The position numbers and the translations under genes were made by a program. A stretch of 64,000 nt of DNA. Origin: Arachis hypogaea (lineage: Eukaryota > Streptophyta > Magnoliopsida > Fabales > Fabaceae). Below the pieces are notes generated by a model. That model saw nothing but the letters and a program-made list of their open reading frames with translations, made no database searches and was not told the origin of the DNA. The number at the start of each line of letters is the position of its first letter. Position 1 is the first letter of the stretch. Below, piece by piece: positions 9,626-21,251 of the stretch. The stretch lies in the NCBI RefSeq assembly GCF_003086295.3, contig NW_027255454.1, positions 62,001 to 126,000 on the forward strand, written 5' to 3'.

Positions 9626-11611
9626 TGATGGTATTTTTGTGGAAAACCGAATTTTCCAAAACACCTAAAACTTACCGGCAAGGGTACAGGGTTGTATCAA
9701 GTAGTAAAACTCACTTAGAGTGAGGTCGATCCCACAGGGATTGATGGATCAAGCAACTTTAGTGGGTGATTAGTTTAGTCAAGCTAACATTGAGTGAATT
9801 GAGTGAAAATTTGAGAACAGAATGTAAAGTGCAAAGAATTTAAAGTTGCAGAAAGTAAGTGTGCAGAAATTATAAAGTGCAGTAAGTAAAATTGGACAGA
9901 AACTTAAAGAGCAAGAAATGTAAATTGCAAGAATCTTAAATGACAAGAAATGTAAATTGCATGAAATATAAAGGGGAGTGGGTGCTGGAAATTAAAATTC
10001 AACAGGAAAGTGTAAATAGCAATCAAACAGAGAAGTAAAAGATGCAAAATCATGCAACAGATCTAAACAGAAAAGGGAAATGCCTTGAAGAATTTTAAAG
10101 ACAGAAAAGCAGTGCTTAATTTGCAGCAATTTAAAAGTGGTTCAAGATCTCAGGAGTGGAAGAGACTAGAAAATAAGTCCAGATCTCAAATCCTTCCTTG
10201 ATCCAACAAGAACAATTGCAAAATGAAAATGGAAGAGTAAATTACAGAAGAGGAACAAGAGAAGTTACAGATGGAGAATGAAAACAGAATTCCTTCCAAT
10301 CTCAATCCAAAAATTCAAAACTGAGAAGAAAACTAAGAAAGAAAGCAAAATGAAAATTAAAGAGTGCACAACTCCCTATTGGAGCTAGCCTCTTTTCTAA
10401 TCGAGCTCCCCTTTACAAAGATGGAAATGATGCCTTATATAGGCTTTTTGCAAAAATAAAATGAAATTGAAATGAGAAACAAATTAAATGAAAATCCTAA
10501 TTCTAGCTTGTTCTTGTGCCTTTGAGTGACGATGTGGGCTTTGCTTGCTTTGGATTTGAGGAGAAATGGATTTGGTTGGCCTTTAATTTGGTGAAGAATT
10601 GAATTAAATTGGATTTTTGGTTGAATTTTCAGCCCATGGGTCACACTCCCAGGGCAAAGCTCGGCTCTTGGCAAGAGCTTTGGCCAAGAGCTTTGGTTCC
10701 CTTCCTTGCCAAAGTGTGCGCACGTTCCTTCCTTGTGACAAGAGAACAAAGCTCAAGCTCTTTGCAAGAGCTTTACTTGTCCTTGAGGTCCATGGTTCAA
10801 GTCTTGGGTGGAGCACTTGCTGGCCATTTTCCTTGGCACAAGAGTAGCGCCTAGTGTCTTCCCTTGGTATCCCTCTTCGAATCCTGGTGGAAGCACTTTG
10901 ATTCATTTTTGCTTATTTTTGGCCCTTAAAGATGGCTTTCACTCGTGCCTCAATTTCATGCTAAATATGGATTGCAATATATCGTTGGAAAGCTCTGAAT
11001 GTCAGCTTTCCAACGCAACTGAAAGTACATCAATCAAACTTTTGTAGCTCAAGTTATAGCCCTTTGAAGGAGGCATGGTCATGTTGTGAGCGCCCATATT
11101 TTAACTTAGAGAAAATTTGCTTCCAATGCTCATTTTCCTTGAGGCAAGCCCGAAAAAGCTCTTGGTAAGAGCTTTTAAGCTCTTGGCAAGAGCTTTTAAG
11201 CTCTTGGCAAGAGCTTGGCTTTTGATTATTTGAAGTAAAGCTCTCCACAAGAGCTCTAAAGCTCTCGGCAAGAGCTTTGTGCTCTTGCTCCTTGTTTTGA
11301 GCCACGCTTTTCCTTCTTTGGGCCACGCTTCTCTTTCTTGATTTGGTCATGGGCCACGCTTTTAAAAGTGTGGCCTAAGCCTCCAAAGTGTGCTCCAACT
11401 TCAAAGTGTGTCTAAAATTCCTCTTTTCTTCTTTTTAGCTTATTTTGTGCTCTTTTTGCTTCTTTTTCTTCTTATTTCCTACAAAGTTTATCAAATCAAA
11501 AGATCAAAGAAATATACCATTTAAGCACCAAAGAATACAATATTTAAGCACTAATCATAAATTTCTTGTATGAAAAAGCATAGAAAAATATGACATGGTG
11601 ACATGTCATCA
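9626..11611 (-). repeat. 5' LTR of element A, copy 1 (1986 bp)
   Basis: On the minus strand it begins TGATGACATG and ends ATACCATCA, with TG...CA ends. U3 has two clusters of GCTCTTGGCAAGAGC, a palindrome with one central base (about 10660-10780 and 11150-11280). The TATA box CTATATAAGG is at 10435-10443. The block GTGGGATCGACCTCAC is in U5. It looks identical to 26081-28066 in the stretches compared. Short ORFs inside it are not genes. Confidence 0.9.
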
Positions 11612-12187
11612 TATCTCTCCCATGCTTCATACAATAACTCTCCATCCATCTGAGTAAATGTTTGGACCTCTGTTTTGAGCCTGATGATCCTTTGAGGAGG
11701 ATAGAACTTGGCTAGAAACTTGTTCACTAGATCCTCCCAATTATTGATGCTTTCTCTTGAAAATGCCTCCAACCATTGGGTAGCTTTGTCTCTCAGAGAG
11801 AATGGAAATAACAGCAGCTTGTAGATGTCAAGATGCTCACCATTGGTTTTGACAATATCACAAATCCTCAGGAAAGTGGATAAGTGTTGGTTTGGGTCTT
11901 CAAGTGGTCCTCCTCCATAGAAGCAGTTGTTTTGTACCAATGTGATGAGCTGTGGCTTTAATTCAAAGTTGTTTGCATTGACATTTGGGGTAAGAATGCT
12001 ACTCCCACAATGTCTAGGATTTGCAAACGTGTAAGAAGCCAAGACTCTCCTCTAGGGCTGACCATTGTTGTTGGCCACTCCCACTGGTGGATTTGTTGGA
12101 TTTTCCTCCATTTCTTGGTTCTCCTCTCAACCTCCAAAGTGTTTCAGGATCGAAAGGTGTGGATTCATTGCTTTTTCCTCCTGACAT
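11612..12187 (-). pseudogene. Gag N-terminal part of element C, copy 1, broken
   Basis: A start at ATG 12187 (MSGGKSNESTPFDPETL) leads into a frame that needs a one-base shift to join the conserved gag frame, which also carries TAG at 12054-12052. The gag frame is then open to 11612. It contains a typical plant Retrotrans_gag (PF03732-type) stretch, ATQWLEAF ... INNWEDLVNKFLAKFYPP. The reading frame is cut by the LTR of element A; after that codons run into LTR sequence. Gag is the structural and RNA-packaging protein of the element's particles. The shift and stop are shared with copy 2. Confidence 0.8.
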
Positions 12188-12348
12188 AAAACACATAACT
12201 AGAAACCAAAATTAAACACTCTATTGCTAGAGTGAAGTTAATGTTAGCTTAAGCAAAAATTCAAACAGTTAGTATGCTTAGTAAAAAGAAAAAGAAAAAG
12301 TGCTTAATCTAGACCACCACCTTACTTAATCATTGTCAATCTAATCAA

Positions 12349-12366
12349 TCCCCGGCAACGGCGCCA
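12349..12366 (-). promoter_or_regulatory. Primer-binding site of element C, copy 1 (tRNA-Asp)
   Basis: Minus strand TGGCGCCGTTGCCGGGGA, an 18-base match to the 3' end of plant tRNA-Asp(GTC) as remembered. It lies 6 bp inside the LTR, as in element A. Confidence 0.85.
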
Positions 12367-12372
12367 AAAACT

Positions 12373-14285
12373 TGATGTGTGGAAAATGATCCAACACAAA
12401 ACTCAACGGCAAGTGTACCGGGTCGCATCAAGTAATAATAACTCACGTGAGTGAGGTCGATCCCACAAGGATTGAAGGATTGAGCAATTTGAGTTTAGTG
12501 GTTGATTTAGTCAAGAGAACGAGAGTTGATTTGAGTGATTTGTATCCAACAGAAGCTAAATTGCATGAAATTAAAGGGAGAGGGGTAATTGACTGAAAAT
12601 TAAAGTGCAGAGAGATTAAAAGGGCTGAATCTTAAAGTGCAAGAAATATAAATTGCAGAAACTTAGATTGCAAGAAATGTAAATGACTGAATCTTAAAGT
12701 GCAAGAAATGTAAATTACTTGAATTATAAAAGGAATCGGGAATTGGGATTGCAGAAATTAAACAGAGAAACGTATATTGCAACAAGCAGGAAAGTAAAAG
12801 ATGAATTGAATTGAAGCAGATCTCAAACAGAAAATGTAAATTAGCTTGAAGAAGCATTCAACAGAAGAATTAAAAGGAAATTTCAGATCTCAGGGGTCAA
12901 GAGACTAGAAAACCAAGTCTAGATCTCACTACCTTCCTTGATCCAATTCAGAAAGCAATTGCAACAAATTAAAGATTAAAACAGTAAGAAAACTTGAATT
13001 CAAATCTCAATTCTCCAATGGTGCAGTGAAAGAAACAAAAAGAGATCTCAAGGTGAGATTGAGACAGAATTTCCTCAATTCTCAACACCCAAGACTCAAA
13101 CAAGAATTGCAGTAAAGAAAACGAGAAAACCAAAGAGGAAGAGAATTGAATTCTCCTCCCAGATCTAAGTTACAGTAAGTAAAAATCCTCCAAGAGGTGC
13201 AAATTCAAAAGTAAAAATTAACGTATTTCCTAAATCAAACTAACTTCTATTTATACACTTTCTTCTAATGGTCTTGGAGCCTTGAATATGGGCCTTGGCC
13301 TTGATGGATTTGGATTGAAGATAGCCTTGGTTGGTTGCTCCTGGGCTTGTGAGAAAAACCCTTTTGCAATTTGGACTCTGAGCCTTTAAGTTTGAGTTGA
13401 AGTTTGAGGCAAACTTCAACTCAAACGTTGGTTTTTGAAATTATGCAGAAAGGTTTTTCATCTGTCATTCACGTTTGAGTTCAAGTTTGGGGTCAAACTT
13501 GAACTCAAACGTTGCCCTTCCAGGATCACATTTAGTGCCAACGTTTGCCTCCAAGTTTGAGGCAAACTTGGTCGCAAACTTGGCCAGCCCTGGGACGTAT
13601 GCTTATGCCAACGTTTGCCTCCAAGTTTGAGGCAAACTTGGACGCAAACTTGGCCTCCCCTGGGTGTACATGTTTTATGCCAACGTTTGCCTCCAAGTTT
13701 GAGGCAAACTTGGACGCAAACTTGGCTTCCCCTGGGACATGTTATATGCCAACGTTTGCCTCCAAGTTTGAGGCAAACTTGGACGCAAACTTGGCCTCCC
13801 CTGGGTGCATACATTTCACCAACGTTTGCCTCCAAGTTTGAGGCAAACTTGGTCGCAAACTTGGCCTTCTCCAAGGTTAGTTGTTGCACCAAGTTTGCCT
13901 CCAAGTTTGCGGCAAACTTGGGTGCAAACTTGGGCGCAAAGTTGGGCTTCTCCAGGATAAAATTTTGAACTCTTCTCAGGGTGGTTTTGCTGTCTTCTGC
14001 CATCCCCTTTCTTCAACTTTCCTCCAAGCCTTTTGATCACCTGTCATCAATCAACAAATACATCAAAGCTTTGCTAAAATCATAAGACTTATTATCATTC
14101 TTGACATACAAGCAATTATAGCACAAAATCTCATGAAAATGCATCAATTTACTCACAATTGATTGAATCTAAATACATATGAATTTCTACCCAAATGGCT
14201 TACTTGTAACTCAATAAAGTGTATAAAACTTATAAAAATCAATGGAAAAAGACTAGAAAAACTAGGATAAGATGACTCGTCATCA
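12373..14285 (-). repeat. 5' LTR of element C, copy 1 (1913 bp)
   Basis: On the minus strand it begins TGATGACGAGTCATC and ends TTTTCCACACATCA. U3 contains long inverted repeats and a tandem array of about 65-70-bp units (13390-13960). The TATA sequence GTATAAATAG is at about 13248-13257. U5 contains ACTCACGTGAGT and the conserved GATCGACC block. The right edge TCATCA at 14285 is followed at once by satellite sequence. Confidence 0.9.
13390..13960. repeat. Inverted-repeat minisatellite in U3 of LTR C, copy 1
   Basis: Five or so tandem units contain GTTTGCCTC ... GAGGCAAAC (9-bp arms) plus CGCAAACTTGG. Ahead of them are two perfect hairpins: 17-bp arms at 13390-13406 and 13410-13426 (3-nt loop), and 19-bp arms at 13471-13489 and 13494-13512 (loop GGGT). 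ORFs crossing the array on both strands (about 13458-14040) are low-complexity readings of the repeat and are not genes. Confidence 0.9.
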
Positions 14286-17200
14286 GCGAGCCGTAACGAC
14301 CTCATCTTCGGCAGGCTCCTCCGGTATATTTTTTTTCGTTGTGCTACCCTCATTCTTTAAATGATGCTATCCCGAGGAGGACACCTAAAGGCGAGCCGTA
14401 ACGGCCTCATCTTCGACAGGCTCCTCTGTTTTTTTTTTAACGTTGCGCTAACACTCGTTCTTTAAATGACGCTATCCCGAAGAGGACACCTAAAGGCGAG
14501 CCGTAATGGCCTCATCTTCAGCAGGCTCCTCCGGTTTTTTTTCACGATTTTTTTTTTTTACGTTGTGCTGACCCTCGTTCTTTAAATGACGCTATCCTGA
14601 GGAGGACACCTAAAGGCGAGCCGTAATTGCCTCATCTTCGGCAGGTTCCTCCGATTTTTTTTTCGTTGTGCTATCCCGAGGAGGACACCTAAAGGCGAGC
14701 CGAAATGACCTCATCTTCGGCAGGCTCCTCCGATTTTTTTTTTTTTACGTTGTGCTGACCCTCGTTCTTTAAATGACGCTATCCCGAGGAGGACACCTAA
14801 AGGCGAGCCATAATGGCCTCATATTTGGCAAGCTCCTCCGGTTTTTTTCACAGTTTTTTTTTTCCGTTTTTTTTTTTTCCCGTTGTGATGACCCTGGTTC
14901 TTTAAATGACGCTATCCCGAGGAGGACACCTAAAGGCGAGCCGTAATGGCCTCATCTTTGGCAAGCTCCTCCGATTTTTTTCTCAGTTTTTTCTAGGTTT
15001 TTTCTCGGTTTTATTTATTTTTTTTTACGTTGTACTGACCCTCGTTCTTTAAATGACGCTATCCGAGGACGACACCTAAAGGCGAGCCGTAATTGCCTCA
15101 TCTTCAGCAGGATCCTCCGATTTTTTTTTTCGTTGTGCTATCCCGAGGAGGACACCTAAAGGCGAGCCGTAACGGCCTCATCTTTGGCAGGCTCCTCTGT
15201 TTTTTGTTTTTTTAAGTTGTGCTGACCCTCGTTCTTTAATTGACGCTATCCCGAGGAGGACACCTAAAGGCGAGCCGTAATGGCCTCATCTTCGGCAGGC
15301 TTCTCCGATTTTTTTTTTACGTTGTGCTGACCCTCGTTCTTTAAATGACGCTATCCCGAGGAGGACACCTAAAGGCGAGCCGTAATGGCCTCATCTTTGT
15401 CAAGCTCCTCCGGTTTTTTTCACAGTTTTTTTCCTTTTTTTTTTTTTTACGTTGTGCTGAACCTCGTTCTTTAAATGACGCTATTCTGAGGAGGACACCT
15501 AAAGGAGAGCCGTAATGGCCTCATCTTCGGCAGGCTCCTCCGATTTTTTTTTTGTTTTGTTTTTTTTACGTTGTGCTAACCCTCGTTCTTTAAATGACGC
15601 TATCTCGAGGAGGACACCTAAAGGCGAGCCGTAATGCCCTCATCTTTGGCAAGCTCCACCGGTTTTTTTTTCACAAATTTTTTCCCGGTTTTCTTTTTTT
15701 TTTTTTACGTTGTGCTGACCCTCGTTCTTTAAATGACGCTATCCCGAGGAGGACACCTAAAAGCGAGCCGTAATGGCCTCATCTTTGGCAAGCTCCTCCG
15801 GTTTTTTTCACAGTTTTTCCCCGTTTTTTTTTTTTTTTACGTTGTGCTGACCCTGGTTCTTTAAATGACGCTATCCGAGAAGGACACCTAAAGGCGAGCC
15901 GTAATGGCCTCATCTTTGGCAAGCTCCTCCGATTTTTTTCTCACAGTTTTTTCTAGGTTTTTTCTCGGTTTTTTTTTTTACGTTGTACTAACCCTCGTTC
16001 TTTAAATGATGCTATCCCGTGGAGGAAACCTAAAGGCGAGCCGTAATTGCCTCACTTCGGCAGGTTCCTCCAGTTTTTTTTTTTTTTCGTTGTGGTATCC
16101 CGAGGAGGACACATAAAGGCGAGCCGTAATGGCCTCATCTTCGGCAGGCTCCTCTGTTTTTCTTTTTTTTTTTTTACGTTGTGCTGACCCTCGTTCTTTA
16201 GTTGACGCTATCCCGAGGAGGACACCTAAAGTTGAGCCGTAATGGCCTCATCTTCGGCAGGCTCCCTCGGTTTTTTTTTTTTTTTACGTTGTGCTTATTC
16301 TCGTTCTTTAAATGACGCTATCCCGAGTAGGACACCTAAAGGCGAGCCGTAATGGCCTCATCTTTGGCAAGCTCCTCCGGTTTTTTTCACAGTTTTTTTC
16401 CCCTCTTTTTTTTACGTTGTGCTGAACCTTGTTCTTTAAATGACGCTATCCTGAGGAGGACACCTAAAGGCGAGCCGTAATGGCCTCATCTTCGGCAGGC
16501 TCCTCCGGTTTTTTTTTTTTGTTTTTTTTACGTAGTGCTGACCCTCGTTCTTTAAATGACGCTATCCCGAGGAGGACACCTAATGGCGAGCCGTAATGGC
16601 CTCATCTTTGGCAAGCTCCACCGGTTTTTTTTCACGATTTTTCTCGGTTTTTTTCCGGTTTTCCCTTTTTTATTTATTTATTTATTTTTTTACGTTGTGC
16701 TGACCCTCGTTCTTTAAATGACGCTATCCCGAGGAGGACACCTAAAGGCGAGGCGTAATGGCCTCATCTTTGGCAAGCTCCTCCGGTTTTTTTCACAGTT
16801 TTTTCCCCGTTTTTTTTTTTTTTACGTTGTGCTGACCCTGGTTCTTTAAATGAAGCTATCCCGAGAAGGACACCTAAAGGCGAGCCGTAATGGCCTCATC
16901 TTTGGCAAGCTCCTCCGATTTTTTTCTCACAGTTTTTTCTAGGTTTTTTCTCGATTTTTTTTTTACGTTGTACTGACCCTCGTTCTTTAAATGACGCTAT
17001 CCCGAGGACGACACCTAAAGGCGAGCCGTAATTGTCTCATCTTCGGCAGGTTCCTCCGGTTTTTTTTTTTTTGTTGTGCTATCCCGAGGAGGACACATAA
17101 AGGCGAGCCGTAATGGCCTCATCTTCGGCAGGCTCCTCTGTTTTTCTTTTTTTTTTTTACGTTGTGCTGACCCTCGTTCTTTAGTTGACGCTATCCCGAG

Positions 17201-18595
17201 GAGGACACCTAAAGCCGAGCCGTAATGGCCTCATCTTCGGCAGGCTCCCCCGGTTTTTTTTTTACGTTGCGCTGACCCTCGTTCTTTAAATGACGCTATC
17301 CCGAGGAGGACACCTAAAGGCGAGCCGTAATGGCCTCATCTTTGGCAAGCTCCTCCGGTTTTTTCACAGTTTTTTTCCCCTTTTTTTTTTTACGTTGTGC
17401 TGAACCTTGTTCTTTAAATGACGCTATCCTGAGGAGGACACCTAAAGGCGAGCCGTAATCTCCTCATCTTTGGCAAGCTCCTCCGGTTTTTTTTCACGGT
17501 TTTTTCTCGGTTTTTTTCCGGTTTTCCCTTTTTTATTTATTTATTTATTTTTTTACGTTGTGCTGACCCTCGTTCTTTAAATGACGCTATCCCAAGGAGG
17601 ACACCTAAAGGCGAGCGGTAATGGCCTCATCTTTGGCAAGCTCCTCCGGTTTTTTTCACGGTTTTTTCTCGGTTTTTTTCCGGTTTTTCCCTTTTTTATT
17701 TGTTTATTTATTTTTTTACGTTGTGCTGACCCTGGTTCTTTAAATGACGCTATCCCGAGGAGGACACCTAAAGGCGAGCCGTAATGGCCTTATCTTTGGC
17801 AAGCTCCTCCGGTTTTTTTCATAGTTTTTTTCCCGGTTTTTTTTTTTTTTTACGTTGTGCTAACCCTGGATCTTTAAATGATGCTATCCCGAGAAGGACA
17901 CCTAAAGGCGAGTCGTAATGGCCTCATATTTGGCAAGCTCCTCCGATTTTTTTCTCAGTTTTATCTAGGTTTTTTCTCAGTTTCTTTTTACGTTGTACTG
18001 ACCCTCGTTCTTTAAATGATGCTATCCCGAGCAGGAAACCTAAAGCCGAGCCGTAATTGCCTTATCTTCGGCAGGTTCCTCCAGTTTTTTTTTTTCGTTG
18101 TGCTATCCCGAGAAGGACACATAAAGGCGAGCCGTAATGGCCTCATCTTCGGCAGGCTCCTCTGTTTTTCTTTTTTTTTTTACGTTGTGCTGACCCTCGT
18201 TCTTTAGTTGACGCTATCCCGAGGAGGACACCTTAAGGCGAGCCGTAATGGCCTCATCTTTGGCAAGCTCCTCCGGTTTTTTCCACAGTATTTTTCCCCT
18301 TTTTTTTTTTAACGTTGTGCTGAACCTTATTCTTTAAATGACGCTATCCTGAGGAGGACACCTAAAGTCGAGCTGTAATGGCCTCATCTTCGGCAGGCTC
18401 CTCCGGTTTTTTTTTTTTTGGTTTTTTTACGTAGTGCTGACCCTCGTTCTTTAAATCACGCTATCCCGAGGAGGACACCTAAAGGCGAGCCGTAATGGCC
18501 TCATCTTTGGCAAGTAACTCCGGTTTTTTTTCACGGTTTTTCTCAGTTTTTTTCCGATTTTTTCCTTTTTTATTTATTTATTTATTTTTTTTATG
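14286..18595. repeat. Satellite block S1 (about 4.3 kb)
   Basis: Head-to-tail monomers with the core ACGTTGTGCTGACCCTCG ... GACGCTATCCCGAGGAGG ... GCGAGCCGTAATGGCC ... GGCTCCTCCGG followed by a T tract. The core is about 95 bp, and 105-135 bp with the tract. Short monomers lack about 24 bp between GTGCT and ATCCC. The variant CTAGGTTTTTTCTCGG recurs at about 14993, 15953, 16939 and 17964, giving a higher-order period near 0.96-1.03 kb (about 8 monomers). No gene is present; short ORFs are satellite frames. Confidence 0.95.
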
Positions 18596-19271
18596 GGTGG
18601 AATGTGGAAGTGGAAGGTGGATGATGGTTGTTTTGGGATTTTCTATATGGATTGTGGGTTGTGTTTTGCTGGTTGTTGTTCTGGTTGTTTCTTGAGTTGT
18701 TTTGGTTTGAATTCCTTTGCCATGGTTGTTGGTTTTGAGTGTGGTTATCTCCCCATCTAAGATTTGGATGGTTCTTTCAGGATGGATTGTAGGTGTTACC
18801 ATAAACTTCATTTTGGCCTGAGCCTTGGTTGTGCACATATTGAGGTTGTTCCTGCTGCTGATCTTCTTGGTTTTCTTCATTTTGCCCCTATGTGGCTGAT
18901 GGCTGACTTGTATTTACTGTTGCAACTTGGAGGCTATCAATCCTCTTGGCCATTTGCTCAAATTATTGCTGAATCTGTTGCTGCATCATTTTGTTTTGAG
19001 CTAGGATTGAGTCCACTCCTTCCAACTCCATCACTCCTTTTCTTTGTGATGGTTGGCGTTGCCTTTGGTGAGCAAAGAAATATTGGTTGTTAGCCACCAT
19101 ATCAATGAGATTTTGGGCCTCATCTGCAGTTTTCATGAGTTGCAAAGAGCCTCCAGCTGAATGATCCAGAGCCTCCTGAGATTTCAGTGTTAAGCCTTCA
19201 TAAAAATTTTGGAGTTTATCCCATTCATTAAACATCTCTGGTGGATAATTCCTGAGTAAAGCTTTGTATCT
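18596..19271 (-). pseudogene. Gag C-terminal part of element C, truncated at both sides
   Basis: On the minus strand, from the edge of element A (19271) the frame reads YKALLRNYPPEMFNEWDK and on through NFYEGL, an Ala/Asp/Glu helix, then a Gln/Asn-rich C-terminal region to about 18597. It continues the gag frame interrupted at 28067, and the joined bases restore codons once the 5-bp duplication TATCT is counted once. It ends abruptly at 18596, where satellite begins; no zinc knuckle, protease or pol follows. The final cut coincides with the duplication junction. Confidence 0.75.
19267..19271. other. Target-site duplication TATCT of element A, left copy
   Basis: TATCT directly left of LTR start TGATGG; the partner is at 28067-28071, right of TCATCA. 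A perfect 5-bp duplication, the size expected for Ty3/gypsy integrases. The copy at 11612-11616 in U1 is the duplicated right side. Confidence 0.9.
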
Positions 19272-21251
19272 TGATGGTATTTTTGTGGAAAAATGAATTT
19301 TCCAAAACACCTAAAACTTACCGGCAAGTGAACCGGGTCGTATCAAGTAGTAAAACTCACTTAGAGTGAGGTCGATCCCACAGGGATTGATGGATCAAGC
19401 AACTTTAGTGGGTGATTAGTTTAGTCAAGCTAACATTGAGTGAATTGAGTGAAAATTTGAGAACAGAATGTAAAGTGCAAAGAATTTAAAGTTGCAGAAA
19501 GTAAGTGTGCAGAAATTATAAAGTGCAGTAAGTAAAATTGGACAGAAACTTAAAGAGCAAGAAATGTAAATTGCAAGAATCTTAAATGACAAGAAATGTA
19601 AATTGTATGAAATATAAAGGGGAGTGGGTGCTGGAAATTAAAATTCAACAGGAAAGTATTAATAGCAATCAAATAGAGAAGTAAAAGATGCAAAATCATG
19701 CAACAGATCTAAACAGAAAAGGGAAATGCCTTGAAGAATTTTAAAGACAGAAAAGCAGTGCTTAATTTGCAGCAATTTAAAAGTGGTTCAAGATCTCAGG
19801 AGTGGAAGAGACTAGAAAACAAGTCTAGATCTCAAATCCTTCCTTGATCCAACAAGAACAATTGCAAAATGAAAATGGAAGAGTAAATTGCAGAAGAGGA
19901 ACAAGAGAAGTTGTAGATGGAGAATGAAAACAGAATTCCTTCCAATCTCAATCCAAAAATTCAAAACAGAGAAGAAAACTAAGAAAGAAAGCAAAATGAA
20001 AACTAAAGAGTGCACAACTCCCTATTGGAGCTAGCCTCTTTTCTAATCGAGCTCCCCTTTACAAAGATGGAAATGATGCCTTATATAGGCTTTTTGCAAA
20101 AATAAAATGAAATTGAAATGAGAAACAAATTAAATGAAAATCCTAATTCTAGCTTGTTCTTGTGCCTTTGAGTGATGATGTGGGCTTTGCTTGCTTTGGA
20201 TTTGAGGAGAAATGGGTTTGGTTGGCCTTTAATTTGGTGAAGAAATGAATTAAATTGGATTTTTGGTTGAATTTTCAGCCCATGGGTCACACTCCCAGGG
20301 CAAAGCTCGGCTCTTGGCAAGAGCTTTGGCTAAGAGCTTTGGTTCCCTTCCTTGCCAAAGTGTGCGCACGATCCTTCCTTGTGACAAGAGAACAAAGCTC
20401 TTTGCAAGAGCTTGAAAGCTCTTTGCAAGAGCTTTACTTGTCCTTGAGGTCCATGGTTCAAGTCTTGGGTGGAGCACTTGCTGGCCATTTTCCTTGGCAC
20501 AAGAGTAGCGCCTAGTGTCTTCCCCTGGTATCCCTCTTCGAATCCTGGTGGAAGCACTTTGATTCATTTTTGCTTATTTTTGGCCCTTAAAGATGGCTTT
20601 CACTCGTGCCTCAATTTCATGCCAAATATGGATTGCAATATATCGTTGGAAAGCTCTGAATGTCATCTTTCCAACGCAACTAGAAGCACATCAATCGGAC
20701 TTTTTTAGCTCAAGTTATAGCCCTTTGAAGGAGGTATGGTCATGCTGTGAGCGCCCAGATTTTAACTTAGAGAAAATTTGCTTCCAATGCTCATTTTCCT
20801 TGAGGCAAGCCCGAAAAAGCTCTTGGTAAGAGCTTTTAAGCTCTTGGCAAGAGCTTGGCTTTTGATTATTTGAAGTAAAGCTCTCCACAAGAGCTCTAAA
20901 GCTCTTGGCAAGAGCTTTGTGCTCTTGCTCCTTGTTTTGAGCCACGCTTTTCTTCCTTTGGGCCACGCTTCTCTTTCTTGATTTGGTCATGGGCCACGCT
21001 TTTAAAAGTGTGGCCTAAGCCTCCAAAGTGTGCTCCAACTTCAAAGTGTGCCCAAAATTTCTCTTTTCTTCTTTTTAGCTTATTTTGTGCTCTTTTTGCT
21101 TCTTTTTCTTCTTATTTCTTACAAAGTTTATCAAATCAAAAGATCAAAGAAATATACCATTTAAGCACCAAAGAATGCAATATTTAAGCACTAATAATAA
21201 ATTTTTTGTATGAAAAAGCATAGAAAAACATGACATGGTGACATGTCATCA
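19272..21251 (-). repeat. 3' LTR of element A (1980 bp)
   Basis: Same family as 26081-28066, minus strand, TGATGACATG ... ATACCATCA. TATA on the minus strand at 20082-20088. It has an extra GCTCTTTGCAAGAGC copy near 20397-20430 and one fewer GCTCTTGGCAAGAGC unit near 20820 than the 5' LTR. Its inner edge (CATCA) served as target for solo LTR B. Confidence 0.9.

Larger units (their letters stand above)
6714..11611 (-). mobile_element. Element A, copy 1: 5' LTR plus internal region, 3' end lost
   Basis: Duplicated copy of non-autonomous element A, read on the minus strand: 5' LTR (9626-11611), PBS (9602-9619), ORF (9428 to 8058), then 3' non-coding sequence until the break at 6714. The 3' LTR is missing. 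The intact version is at 19272-28066. The TATCT to the right of the LTR (11612-11616) is half of the target-site duplication. Confidence 0.85.
11612..14285 (-). mobile_element. Element C, copy 1: 5' LTR and start of gag
   Basis: Minus-strand LTR retrotransposon inserted in the satellite: 5' LTR 12373-14285, PBS, short leader and the N-terminal part of gag. Gag is cut at 11612 by insertion of element A. The rest of gag for this lineage is found only at 18596-19271, left of the complete A copy. No pol or 3' LTR is in the window. To the right, the LTR meets satellite DNA directly. Confidence 0.85.
6714..18595. repeat. Segmental duplication, copy U1 (left-truncated)
   Basis: The sequence repeats in direct orientation at 23150-35628. 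Matching landmarks have a constant offset of 16455-16456 from about 8 kb to 15 kb, with small shifts before and larger ones in the satellite. The copy holds the 3' region, ORF and 5' LTR of element A, the gag start and 5' LTR of element C, and a satellite block. Differences seen are a few substitutions and poly-T length changes. The left end breaks inside A's 3' region at a junction with element 0. The right end joins gag of element C at 18596. Confidence 0.9.

Noticed and set aside
13458..14040. ORFs on both strands with repeated 'GGQVCVQVCLKLGGKRW'-type units, also at 29913-30495
   Set aside because: They are readings of the inverted-repeat minisatellite in the U3 of LTR C; both strands are open because the unit contains no stop codons.
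17581..17784. Recurring ORFs starting MTLSRGGHLKASRNG throughout the satellite
   Set aside because: They are monomer readings that cross T tracts of arbitrary length. The tract lengths break the frame differently in each copy, so no coding selection is visible.
14286..18595. Poly-T runs as RNA polymerase III terminators of small RNA genes
   Set aside because: No A/B box or U6-type promoter elements were found in the monomers; T tracts are part of the satellite unit.
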